DNA of 12,594 bases from Flavobacteriaceae bacterium (GTDB taxonomy: Bacteria > Bacteroidota > Bacteroidia > Flavobacteriales > Flavobacteriaceae), in the NCBI GenBank assembly GCA_030828025.1, contig JAURDG010000019.1, positions 1-12,594 of the forward strand, written 5' to 3'. A model generated the notes under the pieces. That model did no database searches and had not been told where the DNA came from. It saw only the letters and a program-made list of their open reading frames with translations. The position numbers and the translations under genes were made by a program. Below, piece by piece: positions 1-7,340 of this stretch. Numbering within the stretch: the first letter of the stretch is position 1; the number at the start of each line of letters is the position of its first letter.

Positions 1-799
1 AAATCGATGAACGAATAAACGCATCTTTCTCTGGAAATATGAGCCTTAATTCATATTTACTATTTCCGTTAAGGTCAACAAAAAGTGGTGTTTTGTAGGT
101 GGCTTTATCAATATTCTTCAGAAACAATTCGGTTCCCAAAGCGGACATTCGGTTGCCTTCAAAAACCCTAAATTCAAAACTAGCATCAATATCACGCAGC
201 AGTAATTCCTGCCCCAATAGTAGTTCCAATTCAAAAGTAGATGCCCGTTTTTCGATGGGTTTATTGGCGGCAATATCCATAAAAATACTTTCGTATTTTG
301 CTTTATCCATAGAAGACAGCCGCTCAATACGTTGCATACGCTCGCCCGTGGACATGCGGTTGATGGTGTTGTCCACATCTTCTTCAAGTACAGTGGTTGC
401 CTTTATACTTCGGTAATCCAAAATTGGTGTAGAATCAGATGAAGTAGGATCATACAATTCTGGAAAAATCCCATAGGTATCCTCGATGATTCCTCTTGAC
501 ACCAATAGTGTTTTATTTTCTTCAGTAGTTCGATCAATGTATTGAAACACCTCGGTTAATTGGGATTCTTTAGGCGAACCTATGCTGTCCATAATTTTTT
601 GGGTAGCCGCAATATAATCACGCAGTTCTCGCTCTTTAATTTGTTCCGAAACGGCAGCTAGTGCATTGTTCACACTAAGCGAAAATTGTCGGTCTCTATT
701 GTTCAGGTTTGTTTGAATCCAAAAAGTCTGAATAATAATAATGCCCAATAAAGAGAGTGCCATAAACACAATAAGCACAGTAAAAAGACTTTTCTTCAT
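1..799 (-). CDS. Sensor histidine kinase, N-terminal sensor part (truncated by window edge)
   Basis: An open frame of 266 codons starts at the ATG at 799-797 and runs off the left edge without a stop. The protein begins MKKSLFTVLIVFMALSLLG, giving one membrane segment at about residues 6-24. A charged, mostly helical periplasmic region of about 235 residues follows and ends in ELRLIFPEKDAFIRSS. This layout matches flavobacterial two-component sensor kinases, where a similar 'FP.K..Y' stretch precedes the second membrane helix and the HisKA/HATPase domains. Those catalytic domains lie outside the window, so the kinase call rests on the sensor half and on recalled gene order: such kinases, often with an RprY-like regulator, sit beside coaE. 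It follows coaE by 28 bp, so it is probably the last visible gene of the operon. The ligand is unknown. Confidence 0.68.
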   Translation of the reverse strand, partial: MKKSLFTVLIVFMALSLLGIIIIQTFWIQTNLNNRDRQFSLSVNNALAAVSEQIKERELRDYIAATQKIMDSIGSPKESQLTEVFQYIDRTTEENKTLLVSRGIIEDTYGIFPELYDPTSSDSTPILDYRSIKATTVLEEDVDNTINRMSTGERMQRIERLSSMDKAKYESIFMDIAANKPIEKRASTFELELLLGQELLLRDIDASFEFRVFEGNRMSALGTELFLKNIDKATYKTPLFVDLNGNSKYELRLIFPEKDAFIRSSI

Positions 800-827
800 G
801 GTATAAAAATAAGCAACCTAAGTTATT

Positions 828-1412
828 TTATTCTTGTGCAAGCAATTGACGATGTAAATCAGTGACTTGCTGTTCGGTATCCGTCAAGGTTTCATTGTGA
901 ATCACAAAGTCTGCCATTGGTATTTTTTGCTCGTCGGTAAGTTGGTGTCCCATTCGTGCCAAAACAGATGCTTTGGTAACACCATCCCGTTGTTGTACAC
1001 GCTCGATTCTGGTCTCAACTGGACTTACCACCAAGATTACGCCGTCAAAGCGTTTTTGTGCTTCATGTTCAAAAACAATAGCCGCTTCGTACATAGAATA
1101 AGCTGCGTGCTGCTCCGATTTCCATGTGGCATACGCTTGCTGAACGGCAGGATGTACCAAGTCGTTAAGCTTGGCTAGTTTGGCTTTATCCAAAAAAACT
1201 TGATCGGCAATAAAAGATCTGTTTAATGTCCCATCATGATAAGCATCAGCACCCATCAAGGCGATAATTTTTGAGCGTATCGAATCATCGCTTTCCATGA
1301 GGTGCTTGGCGACTTCATCTGCTGAAAAAGTGGGGATACCCAGCGCACGAAACATAGAAAGTACAGTCGTTTTTCCACTACCTATTCCACCAGTAAGCGC
1401 ATAATGTTTCAT
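828..1412 (-). CDS. coaE: Dephospho-CoA kinase
   Basis: This enzyme phosphorylates the 3'-hydroxyl of dephospho-CoA with ATP, the last step of coenzyme A synthesis, in the cytosol. The 194-residue length is normal for the family. The P-loop GGIGSGKTT is at residues 8-16. The substrate-side motif SADEVAKHL (about 30-38, with D32) and the conserved LNDLVHP (about 82-88) follow. The C-terminal lid region has the usual arginines and ends with the ADFVIHN stretch (about 167-173). Its ATG at 1412 overlaps the TGA of the ybbR-like gene (ATGA), which suggests translational coupling. It shares the transcription unit with coaBC, which supplies the middle steps of the same pathway. Confidence 0.95.
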   Translation of the reverse strand: MKHYALTGGIGSGKTTVLSMFRALGIPTFSADEVAKHLMESDDSIRSKIIALMGADAYHDGTLNRSFIADQVFLDKAKLAKLNDLVHPAVQQAYATWKSEQHAAYSMYEAAIVFEHEAQKRFDGVILVVSPVETRIERVQQRDGVTKASVLARMGHQLTDEQKIPMADFVIHNETLTDTEQQVTDLHRQLLAQE

Positions 1413-2347
1413 TCGACAATAAAATACGCAGCTCGATTAGGAACGATGGTCAACTGTTTCGCCGTTGCCGGAAGACCTACCACATCTATTGTTAGTGAGC
1501 CATCATTGGCGGCATCAAAAGTTGCCTCTGCACGAAGATTTGATGCATTTATGCTCCGCAACTCGCCAATTGGTGCAGCAAACTTTACCGTCACTTGCTT
1601 TGGCGACACGGACAAGCGAAGTGCTGGTGGCACATTTACCAACGTTAGCGGCAATACAAACGAAACATCAGAATAGCGATCGACCGTACCACTGACTTCA
1701 ATTTGTGTGGTACTCCAGCGAGCCAAACGAGCAATCGAGTCTGGCATTTGCGCCGTTAAATGAAAATTTTCTCGAATTGGTGTTTCAGAAGTAAATTCAA
1801 ATTGCGCCGCCGCTATAGAGGCTATAGCAGCAGCAGCCCCAACAGCATACACACTGTCTTGACTTAGTTTCAGCGGTGCTGTCAATTGAAAACCATCAGC
1901 CAAGACAGCAGTATTGACCAATTGTGGAACAAATGATTTTTTGACTGCACGTGCAATGGGTAATGGTACCGATATTGGAATAATTCGTTCTACATCATTG
2001 GCACTTGGATATTGTTGCTTGTATATATCCACCAATATATCCGTACGAAGCTTAGGTTTGTCAATATCCAAATCGGAGAGCTGGGATGTTTCCAAAACAA
2101 TGGACTTTGGAAACGCCTTGCGATATAGGATTGAAAAACCTGAAGCACTTATTCGCGCTTCAAGATTTAATGAATTAGTCAACAGCAAAACCTCATCTGA
2201 GTTGGTCTGCAGGTTTACCACCACAGGTACCAATGTTGTATAGGTTTTAGACAAGGTATTTATCGTCCAGATTAAAGCAGCAAACAGCAGAAACAAAAGT
2301 CCCTGTTTCGACCATAAAAATCGCTTCCGTCTTGTTTGCTTCACCAA
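1409..2347 (-). CDS. YbbR-like domain protein, membrane-anchored
   Basis: A protein of 312 residues with a basic N-terminus (TRRKRFLWSKQ) and one membrane helix at about residues 15-31. A long beta-rich extracytoplasmic part follows, with no catalytic motif visible. This is the form of Bacteroidota YbbR-like proteins that sit next to coaE; in Firmicutes, YbbR-domain proteins (CdaR) regulate the diadenylate cyclase CdaA. No cdaA gene is in this window, so that role cannot be carried over. The start is not ATG: the frame opens with TTG at 2347, followed at once by GTG at 2344, and either could be used. An AAAGGA stretch inside the last codons of fabI may act as ribosome-binding site. It lies 2 bp after the fabI stop and overlaps coaE by 4 bp. 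Confidence 0.7.
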   Translation of the reverse strand: MVKQTRRKRFLWSKQGLLFLLFAALIWTINTLSKTYTTLVPVVVNLQTNSDEVLLLTNSLNLEARISASGFSILYRKAFPKSIVLETSQLSDLDIDKPKLRTDILVDIYKQQYPSANDVERIIPISVPLPIARAVKKSFVPQLVNTAVLADGFQLTAPLKLSQDSVYAVGAAAAIASIAAAQFEFTSETPIRENFHLTAQMPDSIARLARWSTTQIEVSGTVDRYSDVSFVLPLTLVNVPPALRLSVSPKQVTVKFAAPIGELRSINASNLRAEATFDAANDGSLTIDVVGLPATAKQLTIVPNRAAYFIVE

Positions 2348-2349
2348 TA

Positions 2350-3174
2350 TCAGTCCTTTTGTTGTTCTTCAAAGGCGTGCATGACCGCATCACTTACGCC
2401 CATATTCGAAAATCCACCATCGTGAAACAAGTTTTGCAACGTAACTTTTTTGGTGAGATCAGAAAACAAACTCACCGTATAATTGGCACAATCTAAGGCG
2501 GTTGCATTTCCTAGCGGAGACATTTTTTCGGCATAGGCGATAAATCCATCAAAACCTTTCACTCCTTTTCCTGCTGTTGTCGGTGTTGGTGATTGTGAAA
2601 TTGTGTTCACACGCACATTTTTGTCTCGTCCAAAGAAATAGCCAAAACTCCGGGCAATTGATTCCAAAAAGGCTTTGTTGTCCGCCATATCGTTGTAATC
2701 AGGAAACACACGTTGTGCCGCCATGTAGGACAAGGCAACAATACTGCCCCATTCATTCATAGCGTCCTGTTTGTATAAGACTTGCATTACTTTATGAAAT
2801 GAGCCTGCAGAAACATCCCATCCTTTAGCTGTCCAATCGTAATTTTGATCGGTGTAGGCACGCCCTTTACGTACATTTACAGACATGCCAATGGAATGAA
2901 GGACAAAATCAATTTTGCCGCCTAGAGCCTCCATAGACTGAGAAATCAGGTTTTCTAAATCTTCCAATGATGTTGCGTCTGCAGGTATTACTTTGGCATT
3001 TGTTTTTTTGGCTAATTCGTCAATGGTTCCCATGCGCATGGCAATAGGAGCATTGGTCAGTACAAAAGAACCGCCTTCTTCGTGAACGCGGAGAGCTGTT
3101 TGCCAAGCGATAGAATTTTCGTCTAACGCACCAAAAATAATTCCTTTTTTTCCTTTTAATAATCCGTAACTCAT
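2350..3174 (-). CDS. fabI: Enoyl-[acyl-carrier-protein] reductase (NADH), SDR type
   Basis: FabI reduces the trans-2 double bond of enoyl-ACP, the last step of each fatty-acid elongation round, and is the classical triclosan target. The protein has 274 residues and starts MSYGLLKGKKGIIFGALDE, the nucleotide-binding N-terminus of this family. The active site follows the FabI pattern: Y150 in ALSYMAAQ, then Y160 and K167 in YNDMADNK, matching Tyr146, Tyr156 and Lys163 of the E. coli enzyme. The substrate-binding loop after SQSPTPTTAGKG (about 193-204) is Bacteroidota-like, and the C-terminus has the usual LFHDGGFSNMG. It starts 15 bp after the recN stop and ends 2 bp before the ybbR-like gene, so it is within the operon. 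I see no missing residues. Confidence 0.95.
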   Translation of the reverse strand: MSYGLLKGKKGIIFGALDENSIAWQTALRVHEEGGSFVLTNAPIAMRMGTIDELAKKTNAKVIPADATSLEDLENLISQSMEALGGKIDFVLHSIGMSVNVRKGRAYTDQNYDWTAKGWDVSAGSFHKVMQVLYKQDAMNEWGSIVALSYMAAQRVFPDYNDMADNKAFLESIARSFGYFFGRDKNVRVNTISQSPTPTTAGKGVKGFDGFIAYAEKMSPLGNATALDCANYTVSLFSDLTKKVTLQNLFHDGGFSNMGVSDAVMHAFEEQQKD

Positions 3175-3189
3175 ATTATCAATTTTAAA

Positions 3190-4845
3190 TTAAACATTTC
3201 GCAGCTCACGTGCATGACGTAATGCCGATTCTTTCATATTTTTTCCGCCGAGCATTTCGGCTAATTCGTTTACACGCTCCTCTTCGGAAAGCAAACGTAG
3301 GAAAGTTTGTGTTGTTTCGCCAACTACTTCTTTATATACTTTGTAGTGCGCATCTGCCAAAGCAGCTATCTGTGGCAAATGTGTAATGGATATCAACTGC
3401 ATGTTTTTACTCATCTCGTGCATACGCTTGCCCATAGCATTGGCCATTTCTCCAGAAACTCCAGTGTCTATTTCGTCCAACACGAGTGTTGGCAGCTTAA
3501 TCTTTTCCGAAAGAATAGATTTAATTACCAACATGATTCGTGATAATTCTCCGCCAGAAGCAACTTTGCTGAGTGGCGCAAAGTCGATGCCTTTATTGGC
3601 AGAAAACCATAATGCCACCTCTTCGGTTCCAGAAGGACCTGGTGATTCAAGCGGCATCAACTTCATGGAAAACTGCACATGCTCCATGCCCAGGTCTTGG
3701 GTTCGTTTAGCTAAGGCTTGCGCTAAGGGCAAGCAATTTTCGTGACGTTTTGCACGTAATGCTCCAGCCGTTTGCTGTAGTTGTGCAGTACTGCTTTTTA
3801 ACTCGTCCGTTAATGATTCTATTTGCTGTTCCATCGAAACCGCATCACCACATAATGCCCGTAAAGAGGCGCGTTTCTCGATAAGGCCATTTGCATCAAG
3901 GACTTGATGCTTTTGGCACAAATGATGCACATTACTTAAGCTATCCTCCACTTGCTGTAAGCGTTCGGGGTCATCAGATATGGATTCGCCCAGCGATTGA
4001 GCTTCTTGAATTATATCCGAAAACTCAATCCCAACACTCGAAATACGCTCGAATAGCGACTGGTATTTTTCGCCAAGCGAAGCGATTTTGCTAAATGCTT
4101 GTTTTAATGCAACTAATTGATCTTGAATCCCTAATTCATCTTGAGTACCAATGGCGCTTACTTCTGCCAAAGTTGCGCGTAAGCCTGTAGCATTACGCAA
4201 AACCTTCACTTCTTCCTCAAGTTCCTCAATCATAGATGGATAGAGGTTGACTTGCTCTAGTTCGTTGAGCAAAAACTGGTGGTAATCCAAGGCTTCGTTT
4301 GCGCGTTGCTGCGCTTCTTTAAGGCTGTTTATTTTTTTTGTCAATCCTTGCCAATGGCTATATTGAGATTTGTATTCTGAAACTAACGCAGCTGCACCCG
4401 AATAATTATCCAAAAGACTTAAATAAAAGGCGTTATCCGTGAGTTGTATCGTCTGGCGCTGTGTATGAATATCCACCAAAGCACTTCCGAGGGTCTTAAG
4501 CGTTTCTAAGGTAACAGGCGTGTCGTTGACAAAAGCGCGTGTTTTTCCTGTTGTACTCAATTCTCTACGAATAACTGTCTCTGGCTCTTGGTCTAGGTCT
4601 AATTTTTTAAATAAGCTACTTAAGTTATGTTGGGATAAATCAAATATAGCCTCCACGATGCATTTTGTGGCTCCAGGTCGAATGGTAGATAGGTCTGCTC
4701 GCTGCCCAAGGATTAACGAAAGGGCATGTAACAAAATTGATTTTCCAGAACCCGTTTCACCTGTAAGCATGCACAATCCTTTTGTGAAAGAAACCTCAAG
4801 GTCTTCAATCAGCGCAAAATTCTTGATGGATAGAGATGCTAACAC
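3190..4845 (-). CDS. recN: DNA repair protein RecN (SMC-like ATPase)
   Basis: RecN is a cytosolic SMC-type ATPase that acts at DNA double-strand breaks. At 551 residues it has the standard length. The N-terminal ATPase half begins MLASLSIKNFALIEDLEVSF, with Walker A GETGSGKS at 29-36. Residues about 150-400 are helical and glutamine/glutamate-rich, as expected for the coiled coil. The C-terminal half carries the ABC signature SGGELSR (430-436) and Walker B LVLDEIDTG (454-462; catalytic-type E458). The start is GTG at 4845; the match of the following residues to the usual RecN N-terminus (MLxxLxIxNFAxI) supports this choice. The loop usually written DIHGQHEH reads DIHTQRQT here (125-132). It follows the porD-like gene by 63 bp and precedes fabI by 15 bp. 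Confidence 0.95.
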   Translation of the reverse strand: MLASLSIKNFALIEDLEVSFTKGLCMLTGETGSGKSILLHALSLILGQRADLSTIRPGATKCIVEAIFDLSQHNLSSLFKKLDLDQEPETVIRRELSTTGKTRAFVNDTPVTLETLKTLGSALVDIHTQRQTIQLTDNAFYLSLLDNYSGAAALVSEYKSQYSHWQGLTKKINSLKEAQQRANEALDYHQFLLNELEQVNLYPSMIEELEEEVKVLRNATGLRATLAEVSAIGTQDELGIQDQLVALKQAFSKIASLGEKYQSLFERISSVGIEFSDIIQEAQSLGESISDDPERLQQVEDSLSNVHHLCQKHQVLDANGLIEKRASLRALCGDAVSMEQQIESLTDELKSSTAQLQQTAGALRAKRHENCLPLAQALAKRTQDLGMEHVQFSMKLMPLESPGPSGTEEVALWFSANKGIDFAPLSKVASGGELSRIMLVIKSILSEKIKLPTLVLDEIDTGVSGEMANAMGKRMHEMSKNMQLISITHLPQIAALADAHYKVYKEVVGETTQTFLRLLSEEERVNELAEMLGGKNMKESALRHARELRNV

Positions 4846-4868
4846 AATAGTCCGTGATGAGATTCATT

Positions 4869-4876
4869 CAAATATA
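4869..4876 (-). promoter_or_regulatory. Possible internal promoter (-7 box) before recN
   Basis: The minus-strand sequence TATATTTG fits the Bacteroidota -7 consensus TAnnTTTG. It lies in the 63-bp gap between the porD-like stop and the recN GTG, about 23 bp upstream of that start. I could not find a convincing -33 TTG element at the usual spacing. It could give recN and the genes after it some independent expression. Confidence 0.25.
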
Positions 4877-4908
4877 GGGTGTTTCGCCCATATGCGCACA
4901 TGAAATTA

Positions 4909-5796
4909 TTAACGTGCTATTAATTCCCAATTTGATGACATACTGGGCGCATAGCGATTTAAAAAACGAAGTAATTCCTTCGTGTCAACCTGCGGGCCAT
5001 CGGCAAACAATTGACCTATTTCCTCAGATTTAGTGTCAAAAAATGCTTGCAACAAATAGGCGTTGGGTTGTCGGCGCATCAAATCTTCCAAGCCTACCAA
5101 TTGGGTTGCGATTAATTCCTTGGCTTCTTTTGGTTGTTCTTGCATAACATCCAAGGCATTGCGGTGATACTGATAGGTCAGCATACGAAAGTCGTTAAAG
5201 GCAGTTGAAGACAATTGATCAATGAGTGCGTAACGACTAATCCCAGAACGCGTCAACGCCCAACCTGCAGCACCACTTGCTTGAGCGGCATTGGCAATGG
5301 TTCTTGCTTGCTCAAAAAAAGCAGTTCCGCCAAGCGGCGAAAACGAGTCAAGTTCCATACCCGCAGCGACATAAATATAATACGAAAATACGGACACCAA
5401 ATTGTTGTTGTAACGATTTATGTCAAAGTACAACGGCTGAAACTCCTGATAAGTAAATGTAAAATTATTGTCCAGAAAGTTTACCAAAGGAGATGTATAG
5501 GCACTTCCGTATATCAAGCGCCCTGATTGCACCTGCAAAGTGCCTGAAAATGAGTTGTCATTAACCGATGATATATTAAGCAAAAAAGAAAGCGAAATGG
5601 CTGCTTGTTCGTTGGATTGTTCGGAAGTCCAATTGGTGTTGCTTAAAAAATCGTTTAATGATTTTTCTAGGGTTTGTACTGGTGTAATATTGGTTTGATC
5701 AACCAAATCGGTGCTCACAGTAAGCTCTACGCGAATACCTTGGCTCCAAAGCAGCGAAGAAAACACAAGGAAAACAAACAAAAATTTATTGCGCAT
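4909..5796 (-). CDS. porD: DUF4835 family protein, type IX secretion PorD-like
   Basis: A secreted protein of 295 residues with a signal peptide (MRNKFLFVFLVFSSLLWSQ, cleavage probably after about residue 19). The mature part starts with a short beta stretch, then residues around VDQTNITPVQTLEKSLNDFLSNTNWTSEQ. This strongly resembles the 'QTN...F.TLE.SLN.F.N...WT' start of DUF4835 proteins of Bacteroidota. From memory this family is now annotated as type IX secretion protein PorD; its exact biochemical role is not established here and I use the symbol with reservation. The central region is rich in aromatic residues and asparagine, and the C-terminal third is helical. Its ATG lies inside the last codons of coaBC (11-bp overlap), which implies coupled translation and fits the usual coaBC-porD-recN order. 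Confidence 0.8.
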   Translation of the reverse strand: MRNKFLFVFLVFSSLLWSQGIRVELTVSTDLVDQTNITPVQTLEKSLNDFLSNTNWTSEQSNEQAAISLSFLLNISSVNDNSFSGTLQVQSGRLIYGSAYTSPLVNFLDNNFTFTYQEFQPLYFDINRYNNNLVSVFSYYIYVAAGMELDSFSPLGGTAFFEQARTIANAAQASGAAGWALTRSGISRYALIDQLSSTAFNDFRMLTYQYHRNALDVMQEQPKEAKELIATQLVGLEDLMRRQPNAYLLQAFFDTKSEEIGQLFADGPQVDTKELLRFLNRYAPSMSSNWELIAR

Positions 5797-7000
5797 CGAA
5801 CATTTCTTTTAGGTGTAGTAAAATATCTGTAGCCACGTCATCCTTTGGCTTTAGTGCATAGTGAACAGGCTCCTTATTTGTTGCCAAGAAACTAATTTTA
5901 TTGGTATCATACCCAAATCCAGCACCTTTATCTGCCAATGAATTTACCACAATGGCATCCAGATTCTTGTGTGTTATTTTTTGCTGCGCATGTGCGATTG
6001 CATCTGTTGACTCGAGTGCAAATCCTATTAGTAATTGATGCTTTTTTGTTTTGCCAAGCGTTGCTAAAATATCTATCGTTGGCTCGAGGGAAATTCCATC
6101 CAAACCCGCTTGCTTTTTTATTTTGTGTTGTGTGGTTTTGGACGGTTTAAAGTCGGCAACGGCTGCAGACATAATCACTGCATCGGAATGTTCATACTCC
6201 TGCAAACAGGCGTGTAGCATTTGGTCGGCAGTAGTAACTTGCAAGCAAGAAACATTGGGATGAAGACTGTTACCCGAAGTTGGTCCACTAATTAATGTTA
6301 CGTCCGCACCAAGCGCCGCGGCTTTGTTAGCTAAAGCATATCCCATTTTTCCAGAAGAATGATTTCCAATAAAACGAACAGGGTCAATGGGTTCGTATGT
6401 CGGGCCGGCTGTAATCATAATTTTTTTTCCTGAAAGTGGAGACTTTGCTAAAAAATAGGCTTCTAAAGCTGCCACGATTTGCTCAGGCTCTTCCATTCTT
6501 CCTTCGCCTTCAAGACCGCTTGCCAGTTCGCCCGAAGTAGCTGGGATCAAGATGTTTCCATTTTTTCCTAGGGTTACTATATTCTGTTTATTGGCCGGAT
6601 GCTTGTGCATATCTAAATCCATAGCTGGCGCAAAAAATACAGGGCATTTGGCAGATAAATAAGTGGCAATCAATAGGTTATCAGCGGTAGCTTGTGCCAT
6701 TTTAGAAAGTGTATTTGCAGAAGCGGGTGCAACAAGCATCGCATCAGCCCACAAGCCTAAGGCCACATGATTGTTCCAAAGCGAACCTTCTTGTTCCTCA
6801 TTAGTAAACGAAGTTAATACTTCATTGTTGGATACCGTAGATAGTGTAAGTGGTGTTACAAAGGTTTTTGCTGCTTCGGTCATGATGACCTGTACAGCAG
6901 CCCCTTTTTTGACTAGCAATCGAACTATCAATGGTGTCTTGTATGCGGCGATACTTCCCGAAACACCTAAAATGATATGCTTGCCATAAAGCACAGACAT
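5786..7000 (-). CDS. coaBC: Bifunctional phosphopantothenoylcysteine decarboxylase / phosphopantothenate-cysteine ligase
   Basis: This fused enzyme makes 4'-phosphopantetheine from phosphopantothenate and cysteine, in coenzyme A synthesis. At 404 residues it has full length. The CoaC flavoprotein half (about 1-185) shows the FMN site GSIAAYKTP (15-23), the catalytic-type histidine H78 in WNNHVALG, the PASAN loop (92-96), PAMDLDM (125-131) and GELASGLEGEGRM (157-169). At the last two sites, E. coli has Asn125 (PAMN) and the active-site Cys158 (ACGD); here they are D128 and S161. The CoaB half (about 190-404) has TAGPTYEPIDPVRFIGNHSS (197-216), the SAAVADF motif (278-284), KIKK (293-296) and a late GxGFxxDTN stretch. 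It starts 2 bp after the omega gene stop and overlaps the porD-like gene by 11 bp. Confidence 0.95.
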   Translation of the reverse strand: MSVLYGKHIILGVSGSIAAYKTPLIVRLLVKKGAAVQVIMTEAAKTFVTPLTLSTVSNNEVLTSFTNEEQEGSLWNNHVALGLWADAMLVAPASANTLSKMAQATADNLLIATYLSAKCPVFFAPAMDLDMHKHPANKQNIVTLGKNGNILIPATSGELASGLEGEGRMEEPEQIVAALEAYFLAKSPLSGKKIMITAGPTYEPIDPVRFIGNHSSGKMGYALANKAAALGADVTLISGPTSGNSLHPNVSCLQVTTADQMLHACLQEYEHSDAVIMSAAVADFKPSKTTQHKIKKQAGLDGISLEPTIDILATLGKTKKHQLLIGFALESTDAIAHAQQKITHKNLDAIVVNSLADKGAGFGYDTNKISFLATNKEPVHYALKPKDDVATDILLHLKEMFDAQ

Positions 7001-7002
7001 GA

Positions 7003-7332
7003 CTATTCGCTAGCGTCAGTATCCGTGTGACGGTAGTAGATTTTATCCTGTAACCATTGCTCAATAGCGATTGCATGCGGCTTTGGTAATTTTTCATAAA
7101 ACTTGGATACTTCTATCTGTTCTTTGTTTTCGAAAATCTCTTCCAGGCTTTCGGTTGGCGTAGCAAACTCCTCAAGTTTTTCAAACAATTCTGTTTTGAT
7201 GTCTTCGTTGATTTGAACGGAGCGCTTAGCCAAAATGGATATCGTTTCGTAAATGTTATCCGTAGTTACATCTAACTCATTACGGTTATACGTTTTGGTA
7301 GTGTCAGCTGCTTTTGTGCGTTTTAAATCCAT
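7003..7332 (-). CDS. rpoZ: RNA polymerase omega subunit, Bacteroidota type
   Basis: A small, acidic protein of 109 residues. The stretch NIYETISILAKRSVQIN (about 26-42) is the omega/Rpb6 core motif, corresponding to the N-terminal helices that hold the beta' subunit in RNA polymerase. The C-terminal part, with SLEEIFENKEQIEVSKFYEKLPKP, resembles the extended form found in Flavobacteriia, which is often annotated as a DUF or as omega. The ATG lies 8 bp after the bamD stop and the stop lies 2 bp before coaBC, so it is co-transcribed. An rpoZ gene next to coaBC is common in several bacterial groups and supports the call. Confidence 0.82.
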   Translation of the reverse strand: MDLKRTKAADTTKTYNRNELDVTTDNIYETISILAKRSVQINEDIKTELFEKLEEFATPTESLEEIFENKEQIEVSKFYEKLPKPHAIAIEQWLQDKIYYRHTDTDASE

Positions 7333-7340
7333 CTGAATAA

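Noticed and set aside
118..387. Minus-strand open frame of 89 codons
   Set aside because: It lies in another frame inside the kinase gene and shows no family features.
99..416. Plus-strand open frame of 105 codons in the left region
   Set aside because: It is antisense to the sensor kinase frame, which has a clear membrane segment and continues unbroken to the window edge. The plus-strand protein is serine-rich with no recognisable domain.
867..1178. Plus-strand open frame of 103 codons opposite coaE
   Set aside because: Antisense shadow of a well-supported enzyme gene, without motif or ribosome-binding site.
4520..4903. Plus-strand open frame of 127 codons opposite the recN start
   Set aside because: It mirrors the Walker A region of recN in reverse. 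The composition looks like a shadow and no domain is visible.
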